Shown here: piece by piece, positions 6,502 through 13,607 of the stretch | Layout of the letters: each line of letters opens with the position of its first letter | Numbering within the stretch: the stretch's first letter is position 1 | NCBI GenBank assembly: GCA_913048145.1 | Contig: CAJWVP010000034.1 | Coordinates: forward strand, 1 to 13,607 | Length of the DNA stretch: 13,607 bases | Source of the DNA: an uncultured Rhodospirillaceae bacterium | Lineage (GTDB): Bacteria > Pseudomonadota > Alphaproteobacteria > Rhodospirillales > Casp-alpha2 | Direction of reading: 5' to 3' | Program-made: the position numbers and the translations under genes | Notes under the pieces: generated by a model | What the model was told of the DNA's origin: nothing | Database searches by the model: none | The model's input: the letters and a program-made list of their open reading frames with translations, nothing else

Positions 6502-7668
6502 ATGGCCGTCCCCCCCATACAACAGTGGCGCGTAGGCACCTATATTCTTAAGCAGAAACTGCTCGGAATCGATAAATACCCACTGGTCCTGATGTTGGAG
6601 CCGTTGTTCCGCTGCAATTTGGCCTGCCCTGGCTGCGGTAAGATTGATTATGAGGACAACGTTCTGAATAAGCGGTTGAGCGTCGAGGAATGTCTGGAAG
6701 CCGTTGATGAATGCGGCGCACCAGTCGTTTCCATCCCCGGTGGCGAACCGCTTATCCATAAAGATATCGTTCCAATCGTCGAAGGGATCATCGCGCGCAA
6801 AAAATTCGTCTATCTTTGCACCAACGGCCTGCTCCTAGAGAAGCGCGTTGAAAAGTTCACGCCGTCACCGTACCTGACCTTTTCCGTCCATCTTGACGGC
6901 CTGAAGGAGCACCATGATCGTGCGGTGGACCAGGCCGGCACCTTCGATATCGCCGTCCGGGCCATCCGCAAGGCCAAGGATATGGGGTTCCGGGTCAACG
7001 TGGCATGCACACTGTTCGACCAGTTGGATGCGAATGAAGCGGCTGAGTTCTTTGACTTCTGCACAAACGATCTGCAAGTCGAGGGTGTTACCATCTCGCC
7101 GGGTTATGCCTACGAGCGCGCACCCAATCAGGAACATTTCCTAAGCCGTCGCAAGACCAAGCAGTTATTCCGGGATATTTTTGCCAAACCGGATGCGAAA
7201 AGCTGGCGTTTTAGCCAGTCGACACTGTTCCTAGATTTCCTGGCGGGCAATCAAAGCTACAAGTGTACCCCCTGGGGAAATCCGGCGCGCAACATCTTTG
7301 GGTGGCAACGGCCATGTTACCTCCTGGGCGAAGGGTACGCAGATAGCTTCAAATCCCTGATGGAAGACACTAACTGGGACGATTACGGCACGGGAAACTA
7401 TGAAAAGTGCGCCGATTGCATGGTCCATTGTGGGTACGAGGCAACCGCTGTGTCCGACACGGTTGCCCACCCCTTGAAAGCACTCGGCGTCTTCCTGCGC
7501 GGCGTCAAGACGGATGGTGACATGGCTCCCGAAATTCCACTGAATAATCAGCGACCCGCAGAGTTCATTTTCGAGGGTCTAGTTAAGACTATGACCCAGA
7601 AACGCGAAGAAGAAGAGGCCCACCTAAAAGCGGAGCCCGGGTCCCAATCGGAGAGCAACGCCGCGTAG
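6502..7668 (+). CDS. hpnH: Adenosylhopane synthase, radical SAM protein HpnH
   Basis: The 388-aa radical SAM enzyme joins the 5'-deoxyadenosyl group of SAM to hopene (diploptene), the first step to C35 bacteriohopanepolyols. The cluster motif is C38-x3-C42-x2-C45, followed by the SAM-binding PGGEP (79-83). C106 in KFVYLCTNGL falls exactly at the cysteine reported to quench the radical intermediate in characterised HpnH. Additional C-terminal cysteines (C255, C272, C303, C306, C310) are in keeping with the SPASM-like tail of the family. The last ~25 residues are a charged, low-complexity tail. AGGAAG at 6489-6494 overlaps the ispH stop and gives a 7-nt spacer. The last 45 bp overlap the 3' end of hpnG on the opposite strand. 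Confidence 0.96.
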   Translation: MAVPPIQQWRVGTYILKQKLLGIDKYPLVLMLEPLFRCNLACPGCGKIDYEDNVLNKRLSVEECLEAVDECGAPVVSIPGGEPLIHKDIVPIVEGIIARKKFVYLCTNGLLLEKRVEKFTPSPYLTFSVHLDGLKEHHDRAVDQAGTFDIAVRAIRKAKDMGFRVNVACTLFDQLDANEAAEFFDFCTNDLQVEGVTISPGYAYERAPNQEHFLSRRKTKQLFRDIFAKPDAKSWRFSQSTLFLDFLAGNQSYKCTPWGNPARNIFGWQRPCYLLGEGYADSFKSLMEDTNWDDYGTGNYEKCADCMVHCGYEATAVSDTVAHPLKALGVFLRGVKTDGDMAPEIPLNNQRPAEFIFEGLVKTMTQKREEEEAHLKAEPGSQSESNAA

Positions 7669-8301
7669 GCTTGCGAAAGCGCTTTTCGAATCCCGGTTCA
7701 GGCCAGCCAGGTTTGCCCACGACCTGGGCCGCCGGACGGCCTGCCATAGCAGAGCTCCCATGCGCACGTCGCCCTTCGGCGTCAAACATCCAAGAACCCA
7801 CGAAGGCACACATCGGTCATGAGGGTCTGAAATCGCCCGAATGACGACGAACGGAATGCCATGGCGCGCTGCTACCCGGGCGACAGCATGACTTTCCATG
7901 TCACAGGCGACAGCAGCTGAATGTCGATGGAGCCCCTGTTTGCCGTCGGGACTCGAAATCATTCGGTCTGTGCCGGCCAAAGTGCCAAAATTGACCTCAT
8001 AGGCACCTGAAATCGATGCACATATCTGATCCCGCCATGTCGCGTCGGTAGGATAGCGCCGATCCCCATCAACAACAGCCTCCGCCAGGACAACAGCACC
8101 CGCCGGAGCGGTCATCGCCAAACCGCCAGCCACCCCAAAGCTCAATAGGCCGCGCGCTCCGGCGCGAATTAAGGCTTCCGCACCGTTTGCAGCTCGCTCC
8201 GGACCGATGCCCGCGAACGTTTCAAAATTTCGCTGCGCGCGGGGAATCGCATCAAAGCAAGCGGATTCGCGAGGCAGGCCGCTGACCACGCCGATCTTCA
8301 T
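7624..8301 (-). CDS. hpnG: Adenosylhopane nucleosidase/phosphorylase, HpnG
   Basis: The 225-aa member of the purine nucleoside phosphorylase/MTA-SAH nucleosidase superfamily removes adenine from adenosylhopane, giving ribosylhopane (or its phosphate), the precursor of bacteriohopanetetrol and aminotriol. The N-terminal strand and GIGPERA loop (31-37) match the phosphate/ribose site, SFGVAGGL (54-61) is the superfamily glycine strand, and CDMES (133-137) with the Met-Glu pair binds the ribose. R155-AISDP (156-160) holds the purine-recognition Asp (D159). The start is 3 bp after the shc stop, indicating translation from the same message. Its 3' end overlaps hpnH coding sequence antisense by 45 bp, and the final ~35 residues, partly encoded there, are poorly conserved in appearance. 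Confidence 0.92.
   Translation of the reverse strand: MKIGVVSGLPRESACFDAIPRAQRNFETFAGIGPERAANGAEALIRAGARGLLSFGVAGGLAMTAPAGAVVLAEAVVDGDRRYPTDATWRDQICASISGAYEVNFGTLAGTDRMISSPDGKQGLHRHSAAVACDMESHAVARVAARHGIPFVVIRAISDPHDRCVPSWVLGCLTPKGDVRMGALLWQAVRRPRSWANLAGLNRDSKSAFASLRGVALRLGPGLRF
7669..7688. terminator. Weak bidirectional terminator-like hairpin after hpnH
   Basis: Directly after the hpnH stop, CGAAA (7674-7678) can pair with TTTCG (7684-7688), and GCTT (7669-7672) with AAGC (7677-7680), the latter followed by GCTTTTC. The stems are short and the T-run is only four bases, and on the other strand it lies inside hpnG. It could help separate the two converging transcripts, but it is weak. Confidence 0.22.
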
Positions 8302-8304
8302 GAC

Positions 8305-10263
8305 TTAGATTCCGTGCGCAGGGTACTTGGAATTACTTTTTTGCAGGTTCCGATAGCGCGCCAAAGTCCAAAGTGGGAAAAACGCGCTGTAACCGTGATA
8401 ACGGAGATAGAAGACGCGAGGGAAGCCAACGGCATTGAAATATTTTTCTCGCCACTTGCCAGCCTCACGGGGGGCCTTCAGAAGGAACTCAATACCGCTT
8501 TTTACTGCAACACTGTCGATCTCACCCGCCGCCATGAGGGCTAAGACAGCCCAGGACGTTTGTGACGGCGTCGACGTCTTCACTTCATCACGACGGTGCT
8601 GCCAATAGCTGGCGCAGTCCTCACCCCAGCCGCCGTCTGGCTGCTGACGACCCTTCAGCCAATCGACAGCTCTACGGATATAGGGGGCCTGCATGTCTTC
8701 GCCGATGGCGTTGAACGCACACAACACGGACCATGTTCCGTAAACATAGTTGTTGCCCCAACGGCCAAACCAGGACCCATCTTCTTCCTGTTCCCGTTTC
8801 AGATAGTCGATGGCCCGGCGAACCACCGAGTACTCGCGGCCGTAACCGCATTGCGCCAGCATGCCGAGGCACCGCGCGCTCACGTCCGCCGTCGGCGGGT
8901 CCAACAAGGCGCCATGATCGGCGAAGGGAATGTGTTGGAGGATGTCGTGGTCGTTGTCCACATCAAAGGCGCCCCAGCCGCCGTTAGCACTCTGCATGCC
9001 GATAATCCATTCAACGCCGCGTTCGATAGCCTTGCGATATTTCTGTGGATTAGCACGATGCAGTGCCATGACGACGACGGCCGTATCATCCACATCCGGA
9101 TAATGATCGTTCCAGTACTGGAAGGCCCAACCGCCGGGGCGAAGGTTTGGTGCATTCTCGACCCAGTCGCCTCTGACGTCTAAGATCTGGCGGTCCACCA
9201 GCCAATCGGCGGTCTTTTCGAGCATTGGATCGCCTTCTTCCACGCCGGCTTCCAAGACCGCGTGCGCCGCCAGGCCGGTATCCCAAACGGGCGACAGGCA
9301 TGGCTGGCAGTATCCCCAGTCGTCATGGAACACCAACAACTTATCAATGGATTTGCGGGCAATCTGATAGTCCGGGTGGTCCTTGCCATATCCCAGAGCG
9401 TGGTAGGCCATCACCGTGTTCGCCATCGCCGGGAAAATGGCGCCCAGGCCATCTTCACTGTTCAAGCGCTCTTTCATGAAGACCAGAGCCTTCTCGATAG
9501 CCCGCCTCGTCAGCCACGTGGGAACCAGCGATTCAAACGCCCGGATCAAACGGTCAACCAACAGGAACGCATCTCCCAACCAGTGGCCCGTGGGATTCAC
9601 CATATAGTCAGTGTTCTGCTCGGCAGGGGTGACGAACAACTCATCGATATTGACGCGGCGCGGGTTGACCCCGACCGGCTTCAACGCAGCCAGGATGAAC
9701 AGCGGGATCATGACGGTCCGCGACCAATACGACACCTTGTCGATATGGAACAAAGCGCATTTCGGCAAAAGTAACGCTTCGATCCGAATGACCGGTACCG
9801 CGCGCCAGGGGATCTGGTCGAATAGTGCGAGCGAAATCCGAGTGAACACGTTTGCCTTCGCAGCACCGCCTTCCGCCAAAATTGCCTTGCGCGCCCGGGC
9901 CATGTGCGGCGCGTCGGGGTCGTCACCGACCATCTTCAGAGCAAAATAGGCCTTCACAGAGGCGCTCATATTGAAGTCGCCGTCGTGATAGAGTGGCCAC
10001 CCGCCGTGCTTCTCTTGGATACTTCGGAGGTAGTTGGCGAGCTTCAACTCGACCTCGTCATCGATGGTCCCGAGAAAATGGTTTATAAAGATATATTCGG
10101 CCGGAATAGTCGCATCGGCTTCAAGCTCGAACGCCCAATGGCCATCCTCGGCCTGTTGGTTGCTGAGCCACTTGTTTGCTTCTTCAATGACCCCGTCGAT
10201 CTCGCGTGCATCGGACGTTTGTGACTGCTCCGATGGCCGAAATCTGCCATTTAGCATTTCCAT
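8305..10263 (-). CDS. shc: Squalene-hopene cyclase
   Basis: Squalene-hopene cyclase (HpnF) is a monotopic membrane enzyme that cyclises squalene to hopene and hopanol. From ATG at 10263 it is 652 aa; a TTG eight codons upstream (10287) is also in frame but less likely, since the ATG has an AGAAGAG stretch about 10 nt before it. In the following, residue numbers count from the TTG. The catalytic acid motif DVDDTA is at 398-403 in the context YWNDHYPDVDDTA. Repeated QW motifs typical of the family are visible (QEKHGGW 91-97, QSANGGW 432-438, QEEDGSW 500-506, QQPDGGW 548-554). The C-terminus has FYLRYHGYSAFFPLWTLARY (626-645), the usual end of bacterial cyclases. It is preceded by an ~100-bp gap with a good internal promoter and followed 3 bp later by hpnG. 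Confidence 0.97.
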   Translation of the reverse strand: MEMLNGRFRPSEQSQTSDAREIDGVIEEANKWLSNQQAEDGHWAFELEADATIPAEYIFINHFLGTIDDEVELKLANYLRSIQEKHGGWPLYHDGDFNMSASVKAYFALKMVGDDPDAPHMARARKAILAEGGAAKANVFTRISLALFDQIPWRAVPVIRIEALLLPKCALFHIDKVSYWSRTVMIPLFILAALKPVGVNPRRVNIDELFVTPAEQNTDYMVNPTGHWLGDAFLLVDRLIRAFESLVPTWLTRRAIEKALVFMKERLNSEDGLGAIFPAMANTVMAYHALGYGKDHPDYQIARKSIDKLLVFHDDWGYCQPCLSPVWDTGLAAHAVLEAGVEEGDPMLEKTADWLVDRQILDVRGDWVENAPNLRPGGWAFQYWNDHYPDVDDTAVVVMALHRANPQKYRKAIERGVEWIIGMQSANGGWGAFDVDNDHDILQHIPFADHGALLDPPTADVSARCLGMLAQCGYGREYSVVRRAIDYLKREQEEDGSWFGRWGNNYVYGTWSVLCAFNAIGEDMQAPYIRRAVDWLKGRQQPDGGWGEDCASYWQHRRDEVKTSTPSQTSWAVLALMAAGEIDSVAVKSGIEFLLKAPREAGKWREKYFNAVGFPRVFYLRYHGYSAFFPLWTLARYRNLQKSNSKYPAHGI

Positions 10264-10323
10264 ATTAACGTCGCTCTTCTGATACAAATCACCACATTCT
10301 AGTTTTTCTCGACGACACTTTCC

Positions 10324-10353
10324 ATAATCTTAACGTCCACCGCTTTGTGTCAA
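10324..10353 (-). promoter_or_regulatory. Candidate sigma-70-type promoter upstream of shc
   Basis: On the minus strand a perfect TTGACA (10353-10348) is followed after 18 bp by GATTAT (10329-10324, 4/6 to TATAAT), within an AT-rich gap between hpnE and shc. The -35 box directly follows a run of T residues. A transcript from here would start near 10316 and have a leader of about 50 nt to the ATG at 10263. It would allow shc-hpnG to be expressed apart from hpnB-D-E. It was found by eye. Confidence 0.42.
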
Positions 10354-10368
10354 AAAAATAATATGATT

Positions 10369-11640
10369 TCAAGTGCTTCCACTCATCTTATTCACTTGAT
10401 CTAAGGCAGCAGACGCGGCGGCGGCACCAGACCGAATACTGCCCTCGATCGTCGCCGGAAGGCCCGTGGCAGTCCAGTCCCCCGCAAGGTAGAGATTCCG
10501 CCACCGAGTGCGACAATCCGGCCGCCGACGCAGTTGGTCAGGGGTCTGCAGAAATGTAGCGCGCTTCTCTTTAACGATGCGAAACGGGGGCATAGCAACA
10601 CCCACGAGACCATAGGCGGCTTGAATGTCCGCCCAAAACCGCACCGCGATTGTCTCCGATGGCAGGTCCACCAACGACGCGGCGGCGCTGACGGTGACCG
10701 AGACAACGTCCTCGCGGGAAAATAGCCATTCAGCCGTTCCGCCGACCACTGCCAGAAGCGGAGGCGCATCAAAGGCCTGTTTAAGCCTGAAGTGTCCATT
10801 GACGATCGGCGAAAAAGCATTTGGGCCAACGATTCCATCAAACATATCCTTGGCGATGGCGGCGGGAACCGCACTGATCACGCAATCATTGTCGGAAAGG
10901 TCGACCCGGTCCTGCACAAACTCTAACGCCGACACCGTATCGTTGATCTTTTGGACACCTCTGAGGCGATGATTGAACCGCACCTGACCGCCCATTGCCG
11001 TCACGAAATCAACCGCAGGCGAGATTAATGACCGACTCAATCCGTTCGGAAAGAACACGGGACGACACGCAGCCTCTCCCCTAGCGAGGGTCTCTACAAC
11101 CACCTGGCGCATTGTGGCAGCACCGGCCGCTGCCGGGTCCGTATTGGTCACCGCGGCAATAACAGGGACCCAGAACCGGCGCCATAGGACGCCGCCGGTC
11201 GGCATCACATCCTTGATGGCCTGGGTGTCCGTGGCCCACATCATCCGCCAGCTTTGAAGATAATCTTTGAGCGAGGTGCCTGGGATGCGACGCAGAGAGG
11301 ACAACGCAAACCAAGGGATCCGCCCCTTGCCTGGTCGTACGGACCACCGCGTTCCGTCGACAAGATCAACGAACGGAATGTCCGCCGGCGAGGGAACATG
11401 AACGGTATCTTCGGCCCCAATAAGGCGCAGAAAATCTAGCGTGGCGTGGTTTCCGTTGAGGACAAGATGGTTACCATTGTCAATATCGCAATCCAATTCG
11501 CTCTCGAAATAGGACCGGCAACGTCCGCCCGCATGACCGGCGGCTTCATGGACGGTGACAGGTATACCTTTGTGAGCCAATCGTACGGCAGCTGACAATC
11601 CTGACAGACCGGCACCAATGATGTGCACCCGGCCACTCAC
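10369..11640 (-). CDS. hpnE: Hydroxysqualene dehydroxylase / squalene-associated FAD-dependent desaturase, HpnE
   Basis: HpnE is an FAD amine-oxidase-fold protein that reduces hydroxysqualene to squalene in the bacterial HpnC/D/E route. I place the start at GTG 11640, which overlaps the hpnD stop as GTGA (11640-11637) and gives 423 aa beginning MSGRVHIIGAGLSGLSAA. A TTG at 11715 would add 25 alanine-rich residues inside hpnD and lacks support. From the GTG, the dinucleotide loop G-A-G-L-S-G is at 9-14, with E32 at the end of the second strand and the following A-G-G-R (37-40). The C-terminal FAD segment reads LYLAGDWTATGLPATIEGSI. No clear ribosome binding site is seen, so translation probably depends on coupling to hpnD. 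An intergenic gap with a promoter follows before shc. Confidence 0.93.
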   Translation of the reverse strand: MSGRVHIIGAGLSGLSAAVRLAHKGIPVTVHEAAGHAGGRCRSYFESELDCDIDNGNHLVLNGNHATLDFLRLIGAEDTVHVPSPADIPFVDLVDGTRWSVRPGKGRIPWFALSSLRRIPGTSLKDYLQSWRMMWATDTQAIKDVMPTGGVLWRRFWVPVIAAVTNTDPAAAGAATMRQVVVETLARGEAACRPVFFPNGLSRSLISPAVDFVTAMGGQVRFNHRLRGVQKINDTVSALEFVQDRVDLSDNDCVISAVPAAIAKDMFDGIVGPNAFSPIVNGHFRLKQAFDAPPLLAVVGGTAEWLFSREDVVSVTVSAAASLVDLPSETIAVRFWADIQAAYGLVGVAMPPFRIVKEKRATFLQTPDQLRRRPDCRTRWRNLYLAGDWTATGLPATIEGSIRSGAAAASAALDQVNKMSGST

Positions 11641-12527
11641 AACATACCGTATCGGAACATCACCCAAAGTCTGACCATGGGTGACAGGCTCACGCGCCGC
11701 CGCGGCGGCGTCCAACCCGTCTGTATGAGCACTTCCAGAATTCGTCTGTAGACCTCGAGCATCATCACTGCAGGACGCACATCCTGCCTTGCACAGGTGT
11801 CGATAATTGCCAAAGCCTCACGAAAGTGCTGGACCGCGCCGTTGGCCAGTTCCAAGCACACATCTTGCAGACGCGGATCGCCGATAACTGCACCCAGGTC
11901 TTCAATGCTCGCAATGCCGTGCTTCGAAAGGACGTCAGCGGGAAGATAAAGCCTATCGCGTTCGGCATCTTCATCCAAATCGCGAAGGATATTCGTCAAC
12001 TGCAGGGCCTGGCCCTGGGCGAATGCAAGGCGGTCACCCGTGTCCGCGTCAAGCCCAAACACCCGCGTCGACAGCCGGCCAACCGCCGATGCCACCCGAT
12101 CACAATAGAGTATCAATTCATCCAAGTCCTTGATCCGCACACGATCGCCGGTGTCCATCTCCATGCCGGCAATAACAGCCTCGAAATCTTCCTGACGCAG
12201 ATGAAATCTCTCGACAGCCGGCAACAGCGCATGTCCGACGATGGTCTGGGTGTCGCCGGCAAACAGACGGCCGATCTCGTCCCGCCATTGGTCGAGTTTC
12301 TCGCGTTTCTCAGCCTCGGCGCCGGGACCGCCGATGTCATCGGCAATGTCGTCGACTTCCCGGCAAAATGCATAGATCGCATACATGGCCGCGCGCTTTG
12401 CCGGCGGCAAACGCCGCATCGCCCAATAGAAGGATGTGCCGGACGCTTTGACGATGTTCTCGACGTGAACTTCCGGTCGTGCAGAGACGGTCACGGCCGA
12501 CGCATGAATGACCATTTGTTCTGTCAT
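11637..12527 (-). CDS. hpnD: Presqualene diphosphate synthase, HpnD
   Basis: This 296-aa all-helical squalene/phytoene synthase family protein couples two farnesyl diphosphates to presqualene diphosphate. The first Asp-rich site is EVDDIADD (57-64) and the second is NILRDLDEDAERDRLYLP (179-196). The latter stretch, with LQLTNILRDLDEDA, is the HpnD form rather than HpnC. AIYAFCREVDD (50-60) and YCDRVASAVG (141-150) are further family signatures. The ATG at 12527 lacks a convincing ribosome binding site; ATG at 12515 is an alternative that removes four residues. It is 33 bp downstream of hpnB and overlaps hpnE by 4 bp. HpnC, the partner that converts presqualene diphosphate to hydroxysqualene and usually sits next to HpnD, is not in the window. 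Confidence 0.93.
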   Translation of the reverse strand: MTEQMVIHASAVTVSARPEVHVENIVKASGTSFYWAMRRLPPAKRAAMYAIYAFCREVDDIADDIGGPGAEAEKREKLDQWRDEIGRLFAGDTQTIVGHALLPAVERFHLRQEDFEAVIAGMEMDTGDRVRIKDLDELILYCDRVASAVGRLSTRVFGLDADTGDRLAFAQGQALQLTNILRDLDEDAERDRLYLPADVLSKHGIASIEDLGAVIGDPRLQDVCLELANGAVQHFREALAIIDTCARQDVRPAVMMLEVYRRILEVLIQTGWTPPRRRVSLSPMVRLWVMFRYGML

Positions 12528-12560
12528 GGCGCTAATGGATACACGACAGGACGGGCAACG

Positions 12561-13607
12561 TCATCCACCATAGTGCCGTCCCTTCCAGCTCCCGCCTTTA
12601 CCCTGCCAATGGCGCAGGGCCGATGAAATGGTCATCATGGTGTACAATAAAGCTGCGATAGGTATCGACGCGGCACGCCACATGGGGCCGTCGTAAAGCT
12701 TCAGGGTAGGCCAAAAGGACGCAGCCATGACCGCCCAGGATACGCCGCCGGTAATGGCAATGTTGTAATGCCCGTGCGCAAGGCCGTAGAACACGGCCAC
12801 TGGCGGGACTAGGTAAATCACGACCATGCCAGCCACTGTACCAATAAGCGACAGCAACGAATAATCCAGCTGTACGAACGCCGTTCGCGCAACCATATTC
12901 CAAATATCATCCAGCGTATTGTAGGCGCGAAGGCTTCGGGTCTCGTCAGTCAAACCGAGCCAGATGGCCCCGTGTGCCTTGATCAATCTACCCATAGCGC
13001 AATCATCAATGAGTTGATCGCGAATTGACTCAACACCGCCGACGCGTTGCAGGGTCTCGCGCCGAATGAGCATGCAGCCCCCCGCGGCCGCGGCCGTCGG
13101 GCTTGCCGGATCATTAACCCAGGGGAACGGATACAGCTTCTGGAAAAAGAACACAAACGCGGGGATCAGGAGTTTCTCCCAAAAACTCTGTGCCCTGAGT
13201 TTGACCATTAAAGATACCAAGTGCCGTTGCTCGCTTTCCGCCTTGTTGACCAATTGGGTGATGTTATCAGGTCCGTGTACAATGTCCCCGTCGGTCATCA
13301 GGATGTATTCGGCATCGGGAAGGTAGACATTTACCTGTGTCAGCCCCTGATGGACGGCCCACAGCTTCCCGGTCCAGCCTCCCGGCAAGAGACTGCCGGG
13401 AACGATTCGGAGGTTTGGCCAATCTCCGGCTGCGGCCGCGGTGCCATCATCGCTGCTGTCGTCAACGACAATGACATGGATCGGACCGGCGTAATTCTGC
13501 CGCATCAACGACGCCACGGTTCGACCAATGGTCGTCGCCTCATCCCGCGCCGGAATGATGGCGACAACGCTTGGCCAATACGATCGTGGTTCGTTCTCCG
13601 AAAGTCG
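12561..13607 (-). CDS. hpnB: Hopanoid-associated family 2 glycosyltransferase HpnB, 5' end beyond the window
   Basis: The frame is open to the right edge, so the start is missing; 348 residues are visible against roughly 380-390 for the family. The first residues (RLSENEPRSYWPSVVAIIPA) lead into RDEATTIG, the normal GT2 start. The internal GTG at 13517 falls inside the domain and is not the real start. Counting from the edge, the nucleotide-binding VVDDSSDDG is around 47-55, the metal site reads TDGD (105-108; DxD-type, where related proteins often have TDAD), and the acceptor-side LIDDCAMG has D201/D202. The C-terminal third holds about three hydrophobic segments (near 251-275, 280-300 and 313-333) and ends in a basic tail (WKGRHYGG), so it is membrane-anchored. 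The sugar acceptor and role in hopanoid synthesis are not established. Confidence 0.9.
   Translation of the reverse strand, partial: RLSENEPRSYWPSVVAIIPARDEATTIGRTVASLMRQNYAGPIHVIVVDDSSDDGTAAAAGDWPNLRIVPGSLLPGGWTGKLWAVHQGLTQVNVYLPDAEYILMTDGDIVHGPDNITQLVNKAESEQRHLVSLMVKLRAQSFWEKLLIPAFVFFFQKLYPFPWVNDPASPTAAAAGGCMLIRRETLQRVGGVESIRDQLIDDCAMGRLIKAHGAIWLGLTDETRSLRAYNTLDDIWNMVARTAFVQLDYSLLSLIGTVAGMVVIYLVPPVAVFYGLAHGHYNIAITGGVSWAVMAASFWPTLKLYDGPMWRAASIPIAALLYTMMTISSALRHWQGKGGSWKGRHYGG

Noticed and set aside
11641..11715. TTG start that would lengthen HpnE by 25 residues into hpnD
   Set aside because: The GTGA overlap at 11640 gives the normal HpnE N-terminus directly before the FAD-binding loop; the extension is alanine-rich and unlike the family.
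11826..12626. 266-codon open frame antisense to hpnD and the end of hpnB
   Set aside because: Shadow of two firmly identified genes; no recognisable motif.
1..13607. CRISPR arrays, insertion sequences, transposases, phage genes, tRNA or rRNA genes
   Set aside because: No regularly spaced repeats, no transposase-like proteins, no terminal repeats and no tRNA-like T-loop were seen on reading both strands.

Overview
The window looks like a chromosomal segment of an alphaproteobacterium. The protein sequences have an alphaproteobacterial flavour, base composition is moderately GC-rich, intergenic gaps are short, and the hopanoid (hpn) gene set is typical of that class. The lineage is inferred from gene content; no marker gene is present to prove it.

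Left part (1-4313). A gene fragment enters at the extreme left edge on the minus strand: only its first ten codons are visible, behind a perfect Shine-Dalgarno. It is followed by about 790 bp with no recognisable gene but with a striking 26-bp palindrome. Next comes a plus-strand pair with a 4-bp GTGA overlap: a ketopantoate-reductase-like (ApbA/PanE family) oxidoreductase and a fold-type II PLP enzyme of the threonine dehydratase/serine racemase group. A plus-strand phytanoyl-CoA dioxygenase (PhyH) family Fe(II)/2-oxoglutarate enzyme follows. It converges, 6 bp apart, with a minus-strand nucleotidyltransferase resembling CTP:phosphocholine cytidylyltransferases. The joint function of these four genes is not established.

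Right part (4385-13607). This is a hopanoid biosynthesis locus split into three directions. hpnA reads leftward, toward and co-directional with the nucleotidyltransferase. ispH-hpnH reads rightward, divergent from hpnA. hpnB-hpnD-hpnE-shc-hpnG reads leftward and meets hpnH tail to tail with a 45-bp antisense overlap of coding sequence. The logic is: IspH supplies IPP/DMAPP; HpnD and HpnE act in FPP to squalene conversion; Shc cyclises squalene to hopene; HpnH adds the 5'-deoxyadenosyl group; HpnG removes adenine to give the ribosylhopane/C35 side chain. HpnA and HpnB are conserved accessory proteins of unsettled role. hpnB is cut by the right edge; reading through its frame to the window end extends it well upstream of its first internal start-like codon.

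The most notable points are the absence of hpnC between hpnB and hpnD, the cytidylyltransferase-like gene downstream of hpnA, the PanE-like protein that lacks the substrate-binding Asn pair of true PanE, a near-consensus internal promoter before shc, and the palindrome in the left intergenic region. No clearly novel multi-gene system could be demonstrated; the left metabolic quartet is the best candidate for undescribed biochemistry.
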